64,000 nucleotides of DNA from contig NZ_JQGJ02000017.1 in the NCBI RefSeq assembly GCF_000802155.2, positions 1 to 64,000 of the forward strand. The letters run 5' to 3'. The notes below the pieces were generated by a model. It did no database searches. It saw only the letters and a list, made by a program, of their open reading frames with translations, and was not told the origin of the DNA. Shown here piece after piece: positions 25,946 through 33,943 of the stretch; position 1 is the first letter of the stretch, and every line of letters starts with the position of its first letter. The position numbers and the translations under genes are program-made. This DNA is from Pseudomonas frederiksbergensis (GTDB lineage: Bacteria; Pseudomonadota; Gammaproteobacteria; Pseudomonadales; Pseudomonadaceae).

Positions 25946-26689
25946 ATGTCCAGCAGTTTTCACGCATCGACCGTCGATTGGCTCGGGGGCTGGATCGCCG
26001 CCGGCCAGGTCAAGCCTGGGCAAACCATCAAGGTCGAAGCAGACTTGGGCGAGCAACTGGGTGTCAGCCGCACGGTCATTCGCGAAGCCATCAAGACCTT
26101 GGTCGCCAAAGGCATGCTGGAAGTCGGGCCGAAGGTCGGTACGCGGGTACTGCCGGTGCGCCGCTGGAACCTCTTTGATCCACAAGTCGTGGGCTGGCTG
26201 TCACGCAGCGGGTTGCCGGAGAATTTCGTCGACGATTTGCTGGACCTGCGCCGTACCATCGAGCCCATGGCGGTGCGCTGGGCATGTGAACGGGCGACGG
26301 CAGACCAGGTGCAGGCGATCCGCCTGGCCTATCATGCGCTGGAGCGGGCGGTGGACAGCGGTGCGGATTACAACCGCGCCGACCAGTTCTTTCACGAATG
26401 CATCCTCGCGGCCAGCCATAATCAATTCATCGAACAAATGGTCCCGGCCCTCGGCGCGTTGCTGGCGGTTTCGTTCGAGGTGTCCGCCGCCGACCCTGAC
26501 GAATTGCGTCGCACCTTGCCGATCCACAAGGATATCGCCGAAGCCATCGCGGCCCGGGACGCGACGCGAGGCGTCTGGGCCTGCATGACGCTGATCGATA
26601 ACGCAGACCTGGCCATCAAGCGTTTTTACCCCGATGTAATGGCCGGTCGAACAGACAACGCCGGCAAAGCCGGGAACAGGAGGTTTTGA
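25946..26689 (+). CDS. GntR regulator, FadR subfamily (DgoR-like)
   Basis: This 247-residue regulator has an N-terminal winged helix (VKPGQTIKVEADLGEQLGVSRTVIREA, residues about 22-50) and a C-terminal FCD ligand domain. The linker RRWNLFDPQVVGWL closely resembles the RNQWNYLDTDVLQW region of E. coli DgoR, the galactonate-responsive repressor, as I remember it. That and the dgo genes downstream suggest a sugar-acid ligand. Its stop overlaps the lactonase start (TGATG). An A-rich tract at 25920-25929 just before the gene fits the Hfq/Crc target pattern. Confidence 0.88.
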   Translation: MSSSFHASTVDWLGGWIAAGQVKPGQTIKVEADLGEQLGVSRTVIREAIKTLVAKGMLEVGPKVGTRVLPVRRWNLFDPQVVGWLSRSGLPENFVDDLLDLRRTIEPMAVRWACERATADQVQAIRLAYHALERAVDSGADYNRADQFFHECILAASHNQFIEQMVPALGALLAVSFEVSAADPDELRRTLPIHKDIAEAIAARDATRGVWACMTLIDNADLAIKRFYPDVMAGRTDNAGKAGNRRF

Positions 26690-27564
26690 TGAAGTGGACG
26701 GCGGTGACGGAGCATCGGGCAAAGCTCGGCGAGGGGCCTTTCTGGGATGAGCCGACCCAGGCACTGTATTGGGTCGATATCGCCGGCAAGCAAGCCCTGC
26801 GGCTGATCGGCAAGAATGTGCAGATATGGCAGATGCCAGAACACATCTCCGCGTTCATTCCGACCCAGAGCGGCGATGCCCTGGTGACGCTGAGCAGTGG
26901 CGTCTACCGGTTGGACCTGGATTCGCCAGGCCTGGAACCGCGTCTGAAGTTGCTGTGCATGGCGGACCCCCAGCCAGGCAATCGCGCCAACGAAGCCCGC
27001 TGCGATGCCTTGGGCCAACTCTGGCTGGGCACCATGCAGAACAACATCGGTGAGGATGGCGAAGACTTGCCCATCGAGCGACGCTCCGGCGGGCTGTTCC
27101 GTGTCGGCGGCGACGGTCGCGTGATGCCGTTGCTGCGTGGCCTGGGCATTCCCAATACGTTGTTGTGGAGCCCCGATGGCACGACGGTCTATTTTGGCGA
27201 AAGCCTGGACGGAACGCTGTATCGGCATTTTATCTACCCCGATGGAAAACTGGCGCCCGCTGAAGTCTGGTTCGGACCCCATTCCCGTGGCGGACCGGAT
27301 GGTTCGGCGATGGATGCACGGGGCTATATCTGGAACGCGCGCTGGGACGGCAGTTGCCTGTTGCGCCTGACCCCGGACGGGCAGGTCGATCGGGTGATCG
27401 AACTACCGGTCAGTCGCCCGACCAGTTGTGTGTTCGGTGGCGAAGACCTGAAGACGCTCTACATCACCAGCGCGGCGAGCCCACTGGGCCATCCGCTGGA
27501 CGGTGCGGTGCTGTCCATGCGCGTCGATGTACCGGGTATGGCTTGCACGCGGTTTGCGGGATAG
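26689..27564 (+). CDS. SMP-30/gluconolactonase family sugar lactonase
   Basis: SMP-30-type lactonases are six-bladed propellers that open aldonolactones with a divalent metal. The 291-residue protein keeps EGPFWDEPTQALYWVDI (first metal glutamate), NEARCDALGQLWLGTM (Asn-Arg pair) and GGPDGSAMDARGYIWNA (metal aspartate). Start ATG 26689 overlaps the GntR stop and has AGGAGG upstream. In context it would hydrolyse galactono- or arabinono-lactone formed by the dehydrogenase encoded next. A promoter follows immediately after its end. Confidence 0.9.
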   Translation: MKWTAVTEHRAKLGEGPFWDEPTQALYWVDIAGKQALRLIGKNVQIWQMPEHISAFIPTQSGDALVTLSSGVYRLDLDSPGLEPRLKLLCMADPQPGNRANEARCDALGQLWLGTMQNNIGEDGEDLPIERRSGGLFRVGGDGRVMPLLRGLGIPNTLLWSPDGTTVYFGESLDGTLYRHFIYPDGKLAPAEVWFGPHSRGGPDGSAMDARGYIWNARWDGSCLLRLTPDGQVDRVIELPVSRPTSCVFGGEDLKTLYITSAASPLGHPLDGAVLSMRVDVPGMACTRFAG

Positions 27565-27624
27565 ATCCCATAATATGGGATGTAAATATATATATTGAGA
27601 TTATTTGGCGGTCGGGTTTATAGT
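27565..27624 (+). promoter_or_regulatory. Sigma-70 promoter with palindromic operator, copy 1
   Basis: TTGAGA (27595-27600) and TATAGT (27619-27624) are 18 bases apart. Upstream lies the palindrome ATCCCATAATATGGGAT (27565-27581), centred about 58 bases before the expected transcription start. The same arrangement, with the same distances, occurs before dgoK at 34666-34724. The position suits an activator. Confidence 0.8.
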
Positions 27625-27677
27625 CGGCTCCATCAGCAATACGCACTCACACTTAAAAAAACAACACAGGTGAAGTG

Positions 27678-27809
27678 ATGCATCGTTTTTCTCCCGCCCG
27701 CCCCAGCGGCGTTCGCGAATCAGTGTTGACTCGACAGCTTTTGCACCGGCCATCGGTAGATGGCCGGTTTTTGTCGTGTTTTCGTGCAGGAGACGCGGTC
27801 CATGGCTGA
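27678..27809 (+). CDS. Possible 43-codon leader ORF before the sugar dehydrogenase
   Basis: An ATG (27678) follows AGGTGA at a good distance, exactly where dgoK begins in the sister promoter region. The reading frame of 43 codons spans the intrinsic terminator at 27746-27772 and ends with a TGA (27807-27809) that overlaps the start of the dehydrogenase gene. Translation could couple the two or influence the terminator. The peptide resembles nothing I know, so it may equally be a non-functional remainder of a promoter duplication. Confidence 0.35.
   Translation: MHRFSPARPSGVRESVLTRQLLHRPSVDGRFLSCFRAGDAVHG
27746..27772 (+). terminator. Intrinsic terminator (possible attenuator) before the sugar dehydrogenase
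   Basis: CCGGCCATC (27746-27754) and GATGGCCGG (27759-27767) form a perfect 9-bp stem with a GGTA loop, followed by TTTTT (27768-27772). It stands between the promoter at 27595-27624 and the gene start at 27802, where a normal terminator would silence the gene unless it is regulated. Confidence 0.75.
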
Positions 27810-28620
27810 AGCGCTTCGCTTGCCGCCCGTGCCTGAACCTGTGAAGGGCGAGCGACTGAAAAACAAGGTCGTGCTGTTGACTGGCGGAGCCCAAGGCATC
27901 GGCGAGGCCATTGTCGCGGCGTTCGCTTCGCAACAGGCCCGGCTGGTGATCAGCGATATCCAGGCTGACAAGGTCGAAGCCGTCGCCGCTCATTGGCGCG
28001 GCCAGGGCGCGGATGTGCAGGCGCTCAAAGCCGACGTTTCGAACCAGCAGGATTTGCACGCCATGGCCCGCCGGGCTGTCGAGCTGCACGGTCGCATCGA
28101 CGTGCTGGTGAATTGCGCTGGCGTCAATGTGTTCCGCGATCCGCTGGAAATGACCGAAGAGGACTGGCGCCGTTGCTTCGCCATCGACCTGGATGGCGCC
28201 TGGTACGGTTGCAAGGCCGTGTTGCCGCAAATGATCGAGCAGGGCGCGGGCAGCATTATCAACATCGCGTCGACCCATTCGTCCCACATCATTCCTGGCT
28301 GTTTCCCGTATCCCGTCGCCAAGCATGGCCTACTGGGCCTGACCCGTGCCCTGGGCATCGAGTACGCACCCAAGGGCGTGCGCGTGAATGCCATCGCGCC
28401 GGGCTACATCGAGACGCAACTGAACATCGATTACTGGAACGGTTTCGCCGATCCCCAGGCCGAACGCCAGCGCGCACTGGACCTGCACCCGCCGCGGCGC
28501 ATCGGGCAGCCGATCGAAGTGGCGATGACGGCCGTGTTCCTGGCCAGTGACGAAGCACCGTTTATCAATGCCTCATGCATCACCATCGATGGTGGACGTT
28601 CGGTCATGTACCACGACTGA
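27802..28620 (+). CDS. Short-chain dehydrogenase, probable D-galactose/L-arabinose 1-dehydrogenase
   Basis: This 272-residue SDR has the NAD motif TGGAQGIGE, the NCAG motif, serine in IASTHSSH and the catalytic Tyr-Lys pair in YPVAKHG, so it should be active. Between a lactonase and an arabinose-type importer, the natural role is oxidation of an aldose at C1 to its lactone. L-arabinose and D-galactose share the stereochemistry involved, and enzymes that accept both are known. The start is ATG 27802 with CAGGAGA upstream; an upstream in-frame ATG (27760) lies within the terminator hairpin. Confidence 0.85.
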   Translation: MAEALRLPPVPEPVKGERLKNKVVLLTGGAQGIGEAIVAAFASQQARLVISDIQADKVEAVAAHWRGQGADVQALKADVSNQQDLHAMARRAVELHGRIDVLVNCAGVNVFRDPLEMTEEDWRRCFAIDLDGAWYGCKAVLPQMIEQGAGSIINIASTHSSHIIPGCFPYPVAKHGLLGLTRALGIEYAPKGVRVNAIAPGYIETQLNIDYWNGFADPQAERQRALDLHPPRRIGQPIEVAMTAVFLASDEAPFINASCITIDGGRSVMYHD

Positions 28621-28664
28621 ATATTCTTGGATTGCGGTAGGAAACTTCGCCTGTAATCCAATCA

Positions 28665-28677
28665 TCATACGATATGA
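28665..28677 (+). promoter_or_regulatory. Inverted repeat upstream of araF
   Basis: TCATA and TATGA flank CGA, a perfect 5-3-5 inverted repeat. With its surroundings (CAATCATCATACGAT) it resembles the palindrome in the GntR promoter at 25892-25906. It is a candidate second binding site for that regulator; no clear promoter boxes were recognised next to it. Confidence 0.45.
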
Positions 28678-28794
28678 CTATTTAAACCTATGCTGTGCAG
28701 TAACACGTTTTGACCGGCCAGCCTGCGCAAATCCACCGACGGTGGAGCAGATCCCTGGACGTTTGGCTTTCAATAAAAAAACAAGGAGTCAGCT

Positions 28795-29799
28795 ATGAAA
28801 CATCGTCGTGGGATCCGTTCCCTGTGTCGCGCCGCCCTGGCGGTGACCGCGTTCAGCCTCAGCAGCCACTTGCTGGCGGCCGAAGCGGTAAAAATCGGTT
28901 TCCTGGTCAAGCAGGCGGAGGAGCCTTGGTTCCAGACCGAATGGGCGTTCGCGGAGAAGGCGGCCAAGGATAAAGGCTTTGAGTTGATCAAGATCGCCGT
29001 GCCTGACGGCGAGAAGACCCTCTCGGCCATCGACAGCCTCGCCGCCAACGGTGCCAAGGGTTTCGTGATCTGCCCGCCGGACGTGTCCCTCGGCCCGGCC
29101 ATCATGGCCAAGGCCAAACTCAACGACCTCAAGGTGATCGCCGTCGACGACCGTTTCGTCGATTCCAAAGGCAAGTTCATGGAAGACGTGCCGTACCTGG
29201 GCATGGCCGCGTTCGAGGTCGGCCAGAAGCAAGGCGCCGCCATGGCCGCTGAAGCGAAAAAGCGCAACTGGGATTGGAAAGACACTTACGCGGTGATCAA
29301 CACCTATAACGAACTGGACACTGGCAAGAAGCGCACCGACGGTTCGGTCGATGCCCTGAAAAAAGCCGGGATGCCGGAAGACCATATCTTGTTCGCTGCG
29401 CTCAAGACCCTCGACGTTCCCGGCAGCATGGACTCCACCAACTCGGCGCTGGTGAAGCTGCCAAGCGCCGCGAAAAACCTGATCATCGGCGGCATGAACG
29501 ACAACACCGTGCTGGGCGGCGTGCGCGCCACCGAAGCAGCCGGGTTCAAGGCAGCCAACGTGATCGGTATCGGCATCAACGGCACCGACGCCATCGGCGA
29601 GCTGAAGAAACCGAACAGTGGCTTCTTCGGTTCGATGCTGCCAAGCCCGCACATCGAAGGCTACAAGACTGCCGAAATGATGTACGAGTGGATCACCGCC
29701 GGCAAGGAACCGCCGAAGTACACCGCCATGGACGAGGTGACGCTGATCACCCGGGAGAACTTCAAGCAAGAGCTGGAAAAGATCGGCCTGTGGAACTGA
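28795..29799 (+). CDS. araF: Arabinose-type ABC transporter, periplasmic sugar-binding protein
   Basis: This 334-residue protein has a signal peptide (cleavage after SSHLLA, about residue 25) and a type I periplasmic binding fold. It is clearly AraF-like: IGFLVKQAEEPWFQTEW, IKIAVPDGEKTLSAIDSLAA, IAVDDRFVDSKGK and GIGINGTDAIGELKKP correspond to the E. coli protein segment by segment. AraF binds L-arabinose tightly and D-galactose less well. The ribosome site lies within AATAAAAAAACAAGGAG (28772-28787), which also fits the A-rich Hfq/Crc target pattern for catabolite repression. Confidence 0.93.
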   Translation: MKHRRGIRSLCRAALAVTAFSLSSHLLAAEAVKIGFLVKQAEEPWFQTEWAFAEKAAKDKGFELIKIAVPDGEKTLSAIDSLAANGAKGFVICPPDVSLGPAIMAKAKLNDLKVIAVDDRFVDSKGKFMEDVPYLGMAAFEVGQKQGAAMAAEAKKRNWDWKDTYAVINTYNELDTGKKRTDGSVDALKKAGMPEDHILFAALKTLDVPGSMDSTNSALVKLPSAAKNLIIGGMNDNTVLGGVRATEAAGFKAANVIGIGINGTDAIGELKKPNSGFFGSMLPSPHIEGYKTAEMMYEWITAGKEPPKYTAMDEVTLITRENFKQELEKIGLWN

Positions 29800-29874
29800 C
29801 GGTCGGTTGATTCAAAAGCGGCCCCGGTCACAAGCGTGATCGGGTCGCTTGATCTCTGTAAGTTCGAGGTGGTT

Positions 29875-31419
29875 ATGCAAGCGCAAACAGCGACACGGCA
29901 ACACAGCATCGGCGGCAGCTTGCGGTTCAACGGGATCGGCAAGTCCTTTCCCGGCGTGCAGGCGCTGGCCAATATCAGTTTCGTCGCGCATCCGGGGCAG
30001 GTTCATGCCTTGATGGGCGAGAACGGCGCGGGCAAGTCCACCTTGCTCAAGATTCTCGGTGGCGCCTACATTCCGAGCAGCGGTGACTTGCAGATCGGCG
30101 AACAGACGATGGCGTTCAAAGGCACCGCCGACAGCATTGCCAGCGGTGTGGCGGTGATTCACCAGGAACTGCATCTGGTGCCGGAAATGACCGTCGCGGA
30201 AAACCTGTTCCTTGGCCATTTGCCGGCGCGTTTCGGCCTGGTCAATCGTGGCGTGCTGCGCCAGCAGGCGCTGACGCTGCTCAAAGGCCTGGCGGACGAA
30301 ATCGACCCGCAGGAAAAAGTCGGTCGCCTGTCCCTTGGCCAACGCCAACTGGTAGAAATCGCCAAGGCCTTGTCCCGTGGCGCCCATGTCATTGCCTTCG
30401 ACGAACCGACCAGCAGCCTGTCGGCCCGGGAAATCGACCGTTTGATGGCAATCATCGCCCGCCTGCGGGACGAGGGCAAAGTGGTGCTGTACGTCAGCCA
30501 CCGCATGGAAGAGGTGTTCCGCATCTGTAACGCGGTGACGGTCTTCAAGGACGGCCGTTATGTCCGGACCTTCGAAAACATGAGCGAGCTGACCCACGAT
30601 CAGTTGGTCACCTGCATGGTCGGTCGCGATATCCAGGACATCTATGACTATCGCCCTCGGGAGCGCGGCGATGTGGCGCTGCAAGTGAAGGGCCTGCTGG
30701 GGCCGGGTTTGCGCGAACCGGTGAGTTTCCAGGTGCACAAGGGCGAGATCCTCGGCCTGTTCGGGCTGGTCGGCGCCGGTCGTACCGAGTTGCTGCGTTT
30801 GCTCAGTGGCCTGGAGCGCCAGAGCGAGGGCAGCCTGGTGCTGCATGGCAAGGAACTGAAACTGCGTTCACCCCGGGATGCCATCGCCGCTGGCGTGCTG
30901 CTCTGCCCGGAAGATCGCAAGAAGGAAGGCATCATCCCGTTGGGCAGCGTGGGCGAGAACATCAACATCAGCGCTCGTCCGGCGCATTCCGCGCTTGGCT
31001 GCCTGTTGCGTGGCGACTGGGAGCGGGGCAATGCCGACAAGCAGATCAAGTCGTTGAAAGTGAAGACCCCAGCGGCCAGCCAGAAAATCATGTACCTGTC
31101 CGGCGGCAATCAGCAGAAGGCGATTTTGGGCCGCTGGCTGTCGATGCCGATGAAAGTCCTGCTGCTGGACGAACCGACCCGTGGCATCGATATCGGCGCC
31201 AAGGCCGAGATCTACCAGATCATCCACAACCTGGCGGCCGATGGCATCGCGGTGATTGTGGTGTCCAGCGACCTCATGGAGGTGATGGGCATTTCCGACC
31301 GGATCCTGGTGCTCTGTGAAGGGGCCATGCGCGGCGAGTTGCCACGTGACCAGGCCGACGAATCCAACCTGCTGCAACTGGCGCTGCCGCGCCAACGCGT
31401 TGCCGACGCGGCGAACTGA
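29875..31419 (+). CDS. araG: Arabinose-type ABC transporter, ATP-binding protein
   Basis: AraG is the double ATPase of the sugar importer. The 514-residue protein has two ABC domains: the first with Walker A GENGAGKST, signature LSLGQRQL and Walker B VIAFDEPTSSL; the second with the altered Walker A GLVGAGRTE, signature LSGGNQQK and LLLDEPTRGID. A degenerate second P-loop is usual for this family. ATG 29875 has CGAGGTGG upstream and is preferred to the upstream in-frame start. It follows araF in the same operon. Confidence 0.94.
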   Translation: MQAQTATRQHSIGGSLRFNGIGKSFPGVQALANISFVAHPGQVHALMGENGAGKSTLLKILGGAYIPSSGDLQIGEQTMAFKGTADSIASGVAVIHQELHLVPEMTVAENLFLGHLPARFGLVNRGVLRQQALTLLKGLADEIDPQEKVGRLSLGQRQLVEIAKALSRGAHVIAFDEPTSSLSAREIDRLMAIIARLRDEGKVVLYVSHRMEEVFRICNAVTVFKDGRYVRTFENMSELTHDQLVTCMVGRDIQDIYDYRPRERGDVALQVKGLLGPGLREPVSFQVHKGEILGLFGLVGAGRTELLRLLSGLERQSEGSLVLHGKELKLRSPRDAIAAGVLLCPEDRKKEGIIPLGSVGENINISARPAHSALGCLLRGDWERGNADKQIKSLKVKTPAASQKIMYLSGGNQQKAILGRWLSMPMKVLLLDEPTRGIDIGAKAEIYQIIHNLAADGIAVIVVSSDLMEVMGISDRILVLCEGAMRGELPRDQADESNLLQLALPRQRVADAAN

Positions 31420-31429
31420 GAGGTAAATC

Positions 31430-32398
31430 ATGACCATTCAAAACAATGCCCTGCCAACGGCACGCAAGCCCCTCGACCTGCGCCGTTTCCTCGATGACTG
31501 GGTCATGCTGCTGGCGGCCGTCGGCATCTTCGTGCTCTGCACCCTGCTGATCGACAACTTCCTGTCGCCTCTGAACATGCGCGGCCTGGGCCTGGCGATT
31601 TCCACCACCGGCATCGCGGCCTGCACCATGTTGTATTGCCTGGCTTCCGGGCATTTCGACTTGTCGGTGGGTTCGGTGATTGCTTGTGCCGGCGTGGTTG
31701 CAGCTGTGGTGATGCGCGATACCGACAGCATGCTTCTGGGCGTGAGTGCGGCGTTGGTGATGGGGCTGATCGTCGGCCTGATCAACGGCATCGTGATTGC
31801 AAAACTGCGGGTCAATGCACTGATCACCACCCTGGCGACGATGCAGATCGTCCGCGGCTTGGCCTACATTTTTGCCGACGGCAAAGCCGTGGGCGTGTCC
31901 CAGGAATCGTTCTTCGTCTTCGGCAACGGCCAGATGTTCGGTGTGCCGGTGCCGATCCTGATCACCATCGCCTGCTTCCTGTTTTTCGGCTGGCTGCTGA
32001 ACTACACCACCTACGGGCGCAACACCATGGCCATTGGTGGCAATCAGGAAGCCGCGTTGTTGGCAGGGGTGAACGTTGATCGGACCAAGATCATCATCTT
32101 CGCCGTGCATGGCTCGATTGGCGCTCTGGCTGGGGTGATCCTGGCGTCGCGCATGACTTCCGGCCAGCCGATGATTGGCCAGGGCTTCGAGTTGACCGTG
32201 ATTTCGGCCTGTGTACTGGGCGGTGTTTCGTTGAGCGGCGGCATCGGCATGATTCGCCATGTCATCGCCGGCGTGCTGATCCTGGCGATCATCGAGAACG
32301 CGATGAACCTGAAGAACATCGACACCTTCTATCAATACGTCATCCGCGGCTCGATTCTGTTGCTGGCGGTGGTAATTGACCGGTTGAAGCAGCGTTGA
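31430..32398 (+). CDS. araH: Arabinose-type ABC transporter, permease
   Basis: This 322-residue inner-membrane protein has about eight to ten hydrophobic segments and the sugar permease motif LAGVILASRMTSGQPMIGQG near residue 230. It is the AraH/RbsC-type channel for the araFG proteins. ATG 31430 lies ten bases after araG with GAGAGG upstream. A REPIN follows the gene, possibly stabilising the mRNA end. Confidence 0.93.
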   Translation: MTIQNNALPTARKPLDLRRFLDDWVMLLAAVGIFVLCTLLIDNFLSPLNMRGLGLAISTTGIAACTMLYCLASGHFDLSVGSVIACAGVVAAVVMRDTDSMLLGVSAALVMGLIVGLINGIVIAKLRVNALITTLATMQIVRGLAYIFADGKAVGVSQESFFVFGNGQMFGVPVPILITIACFLFFGWLLNYTTYGRNTMAIGGNQEAALLAGVNVDRTKIIIFAVHGSIGALAGVILASRMTSGQPMIGQGFELTVISACVLGGVSLSGGIGMIRHVIAGVLILAIIENAMNLKNIDTFYQYVIRGSILLLAVVIDRLKQR

Positions 32399-32417
32399 AG
32401 GTCAACGGAGGCTGACT

Positions 32418-32519
32418 CGCCGCCATCGCGAGCAAGGCCGTTCCCACAGGGTTTGTGCCAGGGGCCAAGGTCTCGGCACAGCGCAAACCGGTGTAGGAGC
32501 GGGCTTGCTCGCGAAGGCG
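32418..32519. repeat. REPIN: two REP sequences in inverted orientation
   Basis: A reverse-strand REP (CGCCATCGCGAGCAAGGC with TTCCCACAGG, 32418-32450) faces a forward REP (GTGTAGGAGCGGGCTTGC with TCGCGAAGGCG, 32491-32519). This inverted pair is the mobile unit spread by RAYT transposases in P. fluorescens. It lies between araH and the convergent small gene. Confidence 0.8.
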
Positions 32520-32538
32520 TCCTCCCTGGCGCCAACAG

Positions 32539-32919
32539 TCATCTCGCCTTGCGCAACGCCTCAACCAACTCCTGCTTGCGCATCTTCGAACGCCCGGGAA
32601 TGTTCTTTGCCCGGGCTTCCTTCATCAGGCTGTCCACGGTCTGGGCCTCATGGGAGGCATTGCTGGTGCGCGGATGGCCTTCGCGCGACTTGGCTGCGCG
32701 GCGCGCGGATTCCTTACGGTCGGATTGCTTCGCCTCGGCCGGTTTTTTCTTTCCGGATCCGCCAGAGCGCTCACCACCTCCGGACTGCTTGTTTACCGTC
32801 GCCCAGGCCCGAGCCTCGGCTTCGCCTTCCGAAACACCTTTTTGCTCATAGCTCTCTTCGATGTGCTCGGCCTTGCGTTTTTGCTTGTCGGTGTATTTGT
32901 CTTTGCTTCCACGAGGCAT
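32539..32919 (-). CDS. Small basic protein with C-terminal Rho_N/SAP-like motif
   Basis: This 126-residue, very hydrophilic protein starts MPRGSKDKYTDKQKRKAEHI and ends with a helix-turn-helix-like stretch (SLMKEARAKNIPGRSKMRK, then QELVEALRKAR) that resembles the Rho_N or SAP nucleic-acid-binding motif. The middle (residues about 47-80) is Gly-Lys-Ser-rich and probably disordered. Homologues are often labelled plasmid stabilisation protein, without good evidence. The start has GAGGAG upstream. I infer nucleic acid binding but no specific role. Confidence 0.75.
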   Translation of the reverse strand: MPRGSKDKYTDKQKRKAEHIEESYEQKGVSEGEAEARAWATVNKQSGGGERSGGSGKKKPAEAKQSDRKESARRAAKSREGHPRTSNASHEAQTVDSLMKEARAKNIPGRSKMRKQELVEALRKAR

Positions 32920-32949
32920 GGGACCGTACTCCTCGACGTCTGGGAAAAG

Positions 32950-33294
32950 TTACTGGCTGGCGGCGCCGCCTTCTGAACCCGAACCTCCGGTGGTCGTTTT
33001 CGAACCCACACCGGTATCGGCATTGTCGGGCGTGGTGGAGTCCGGTGTGTTCATCCCGCCTTGACGGCCGGTGTCGTTGCCTTGGACCCGCGGATCGGTG
33101 CCGGTGGCGGGCGGCTGGCCATTGTTCAAGGTGCCGCCCGTGCCATCAGTATTCAACTTGGGTAAACCTTGGGTGGCAGGTGAATTGGGTGCCTGAACCG
33201 GGTCGGTCGGCCCGGTGCCACTGGTCGTGGCAGCGAAAGCCCCCGAAGATATCAATGCTGCGAAGGTGAATGCAGTCAGCCTTGAATTGATCAT
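32950..33294 (-). CDS. Secreted low-complexity protein
   Basis: The 114-residue product has a clear Sec signal peptide (MINSRLTAFTFAALISSGAFA, cleaved near residue 21). The mature part is almost entirely Gly, Thr, Pro, Ser, Asn and Asp with no cysteine and no recognised domain, so it is probably disordered in the periplasm. ATG 33294 has TTGGAGG upstream, which supports it as a real gene. Function unknown. Confidence 0.65.
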   Translation of the reverse strand: MINSRLTAFTFAALISSGAFAATTSGTGPTDPVQAPNSPATQGLPKLNTDGTGGTLNNGQPPATGTDPRVQGNDTGRQGGMNTPDSTTPDNADTGVGSKTTTGGSGSEGGAASQ

Positions 33295-33460
33295 GGTGTC
33301 GCCTCCAATTTTGGAATGCTTGCCAGATTTTTGGCCGCGCTGCAGCGGGGTTGGTGCCAGAGGGGCGACGAACGGCGCTGTGGAAGTTGTCTGCAGAAGA
33401 TGTGACGAGCGCCGCCTGGCGGCTTAGTATGGCGCTTTCAATTGGCGACAAGGCCCGTAC

Positions 33461-33943
33461 ATGTCCATCGAGATCCGTCCTGCGCAACCCAGCGATGCGC
33501 CTCAAATCCTAGCCTTCATCACCGAATTGGCCGATTACGAAAAGGCCCGCCACGAAGTTATCGCCAGTGTTGCCGACATCGAGCGCAGCCTGTTCAGCGA
33601 GGGCGCAACGGCCCACGGGTTGATCTGCCTGCGTGATGGCGTGCCGATCGGTTTCGCGGTGTTCTTCTTCAGCTATTCCACTTGGCTGGGCAGCAACTGC
33701 CTGTACCTCGAAGACTTGTACATTACGCCAGAGCAGCGCGGTGGCGGGGCAGGGAAGACGTTGTTGCGGCATTTGGCGAAGATCGCCTGCGACAACGATT
33801 GCGGTCGCTTCGAGTGGAGCGTATTGGACTGGAACACCCCGGCCATCGAGTTCTACAAATCCCTCGGCGCGCAACCGCAGGAAGAGTGGGTGCGCTATCG
33901 GATGGATGGCAAGGTGCTGCGCGATTTTGCCAACGGCAATTGA
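33461..33943 (+). CDS. GNAT family N-acetyltransferase
   Basis: This 160-residue protein has the GNAT fold with the acetyl-CoA loop TPEQRGGGAGKTLLRHLAKI (about residues 89-108) and the later strand CGRFEWSVLDWNTPAIEFYKSLGA. The pattern EDLYITPEQRG and FEWSVLDWN resembles diamine acetyltransferases, but the substrate cannot be fixed. It converges end to end with the GST gene. Confidence 0.9.
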   Translation: MSIEIRPAQPSDAPQILAFITELADYEKARHEVIASVADIERSLFSEGATAHGLICLRDGVPIGFAVFFFSYSTWLGSNCLYLEDLYITPEQRGGGAGKTLLRHLAKIACDNDCGRFEWSVLDWNTPAIEFYKSLGAQPQEEWVRYRMDGKVLRDFANGN

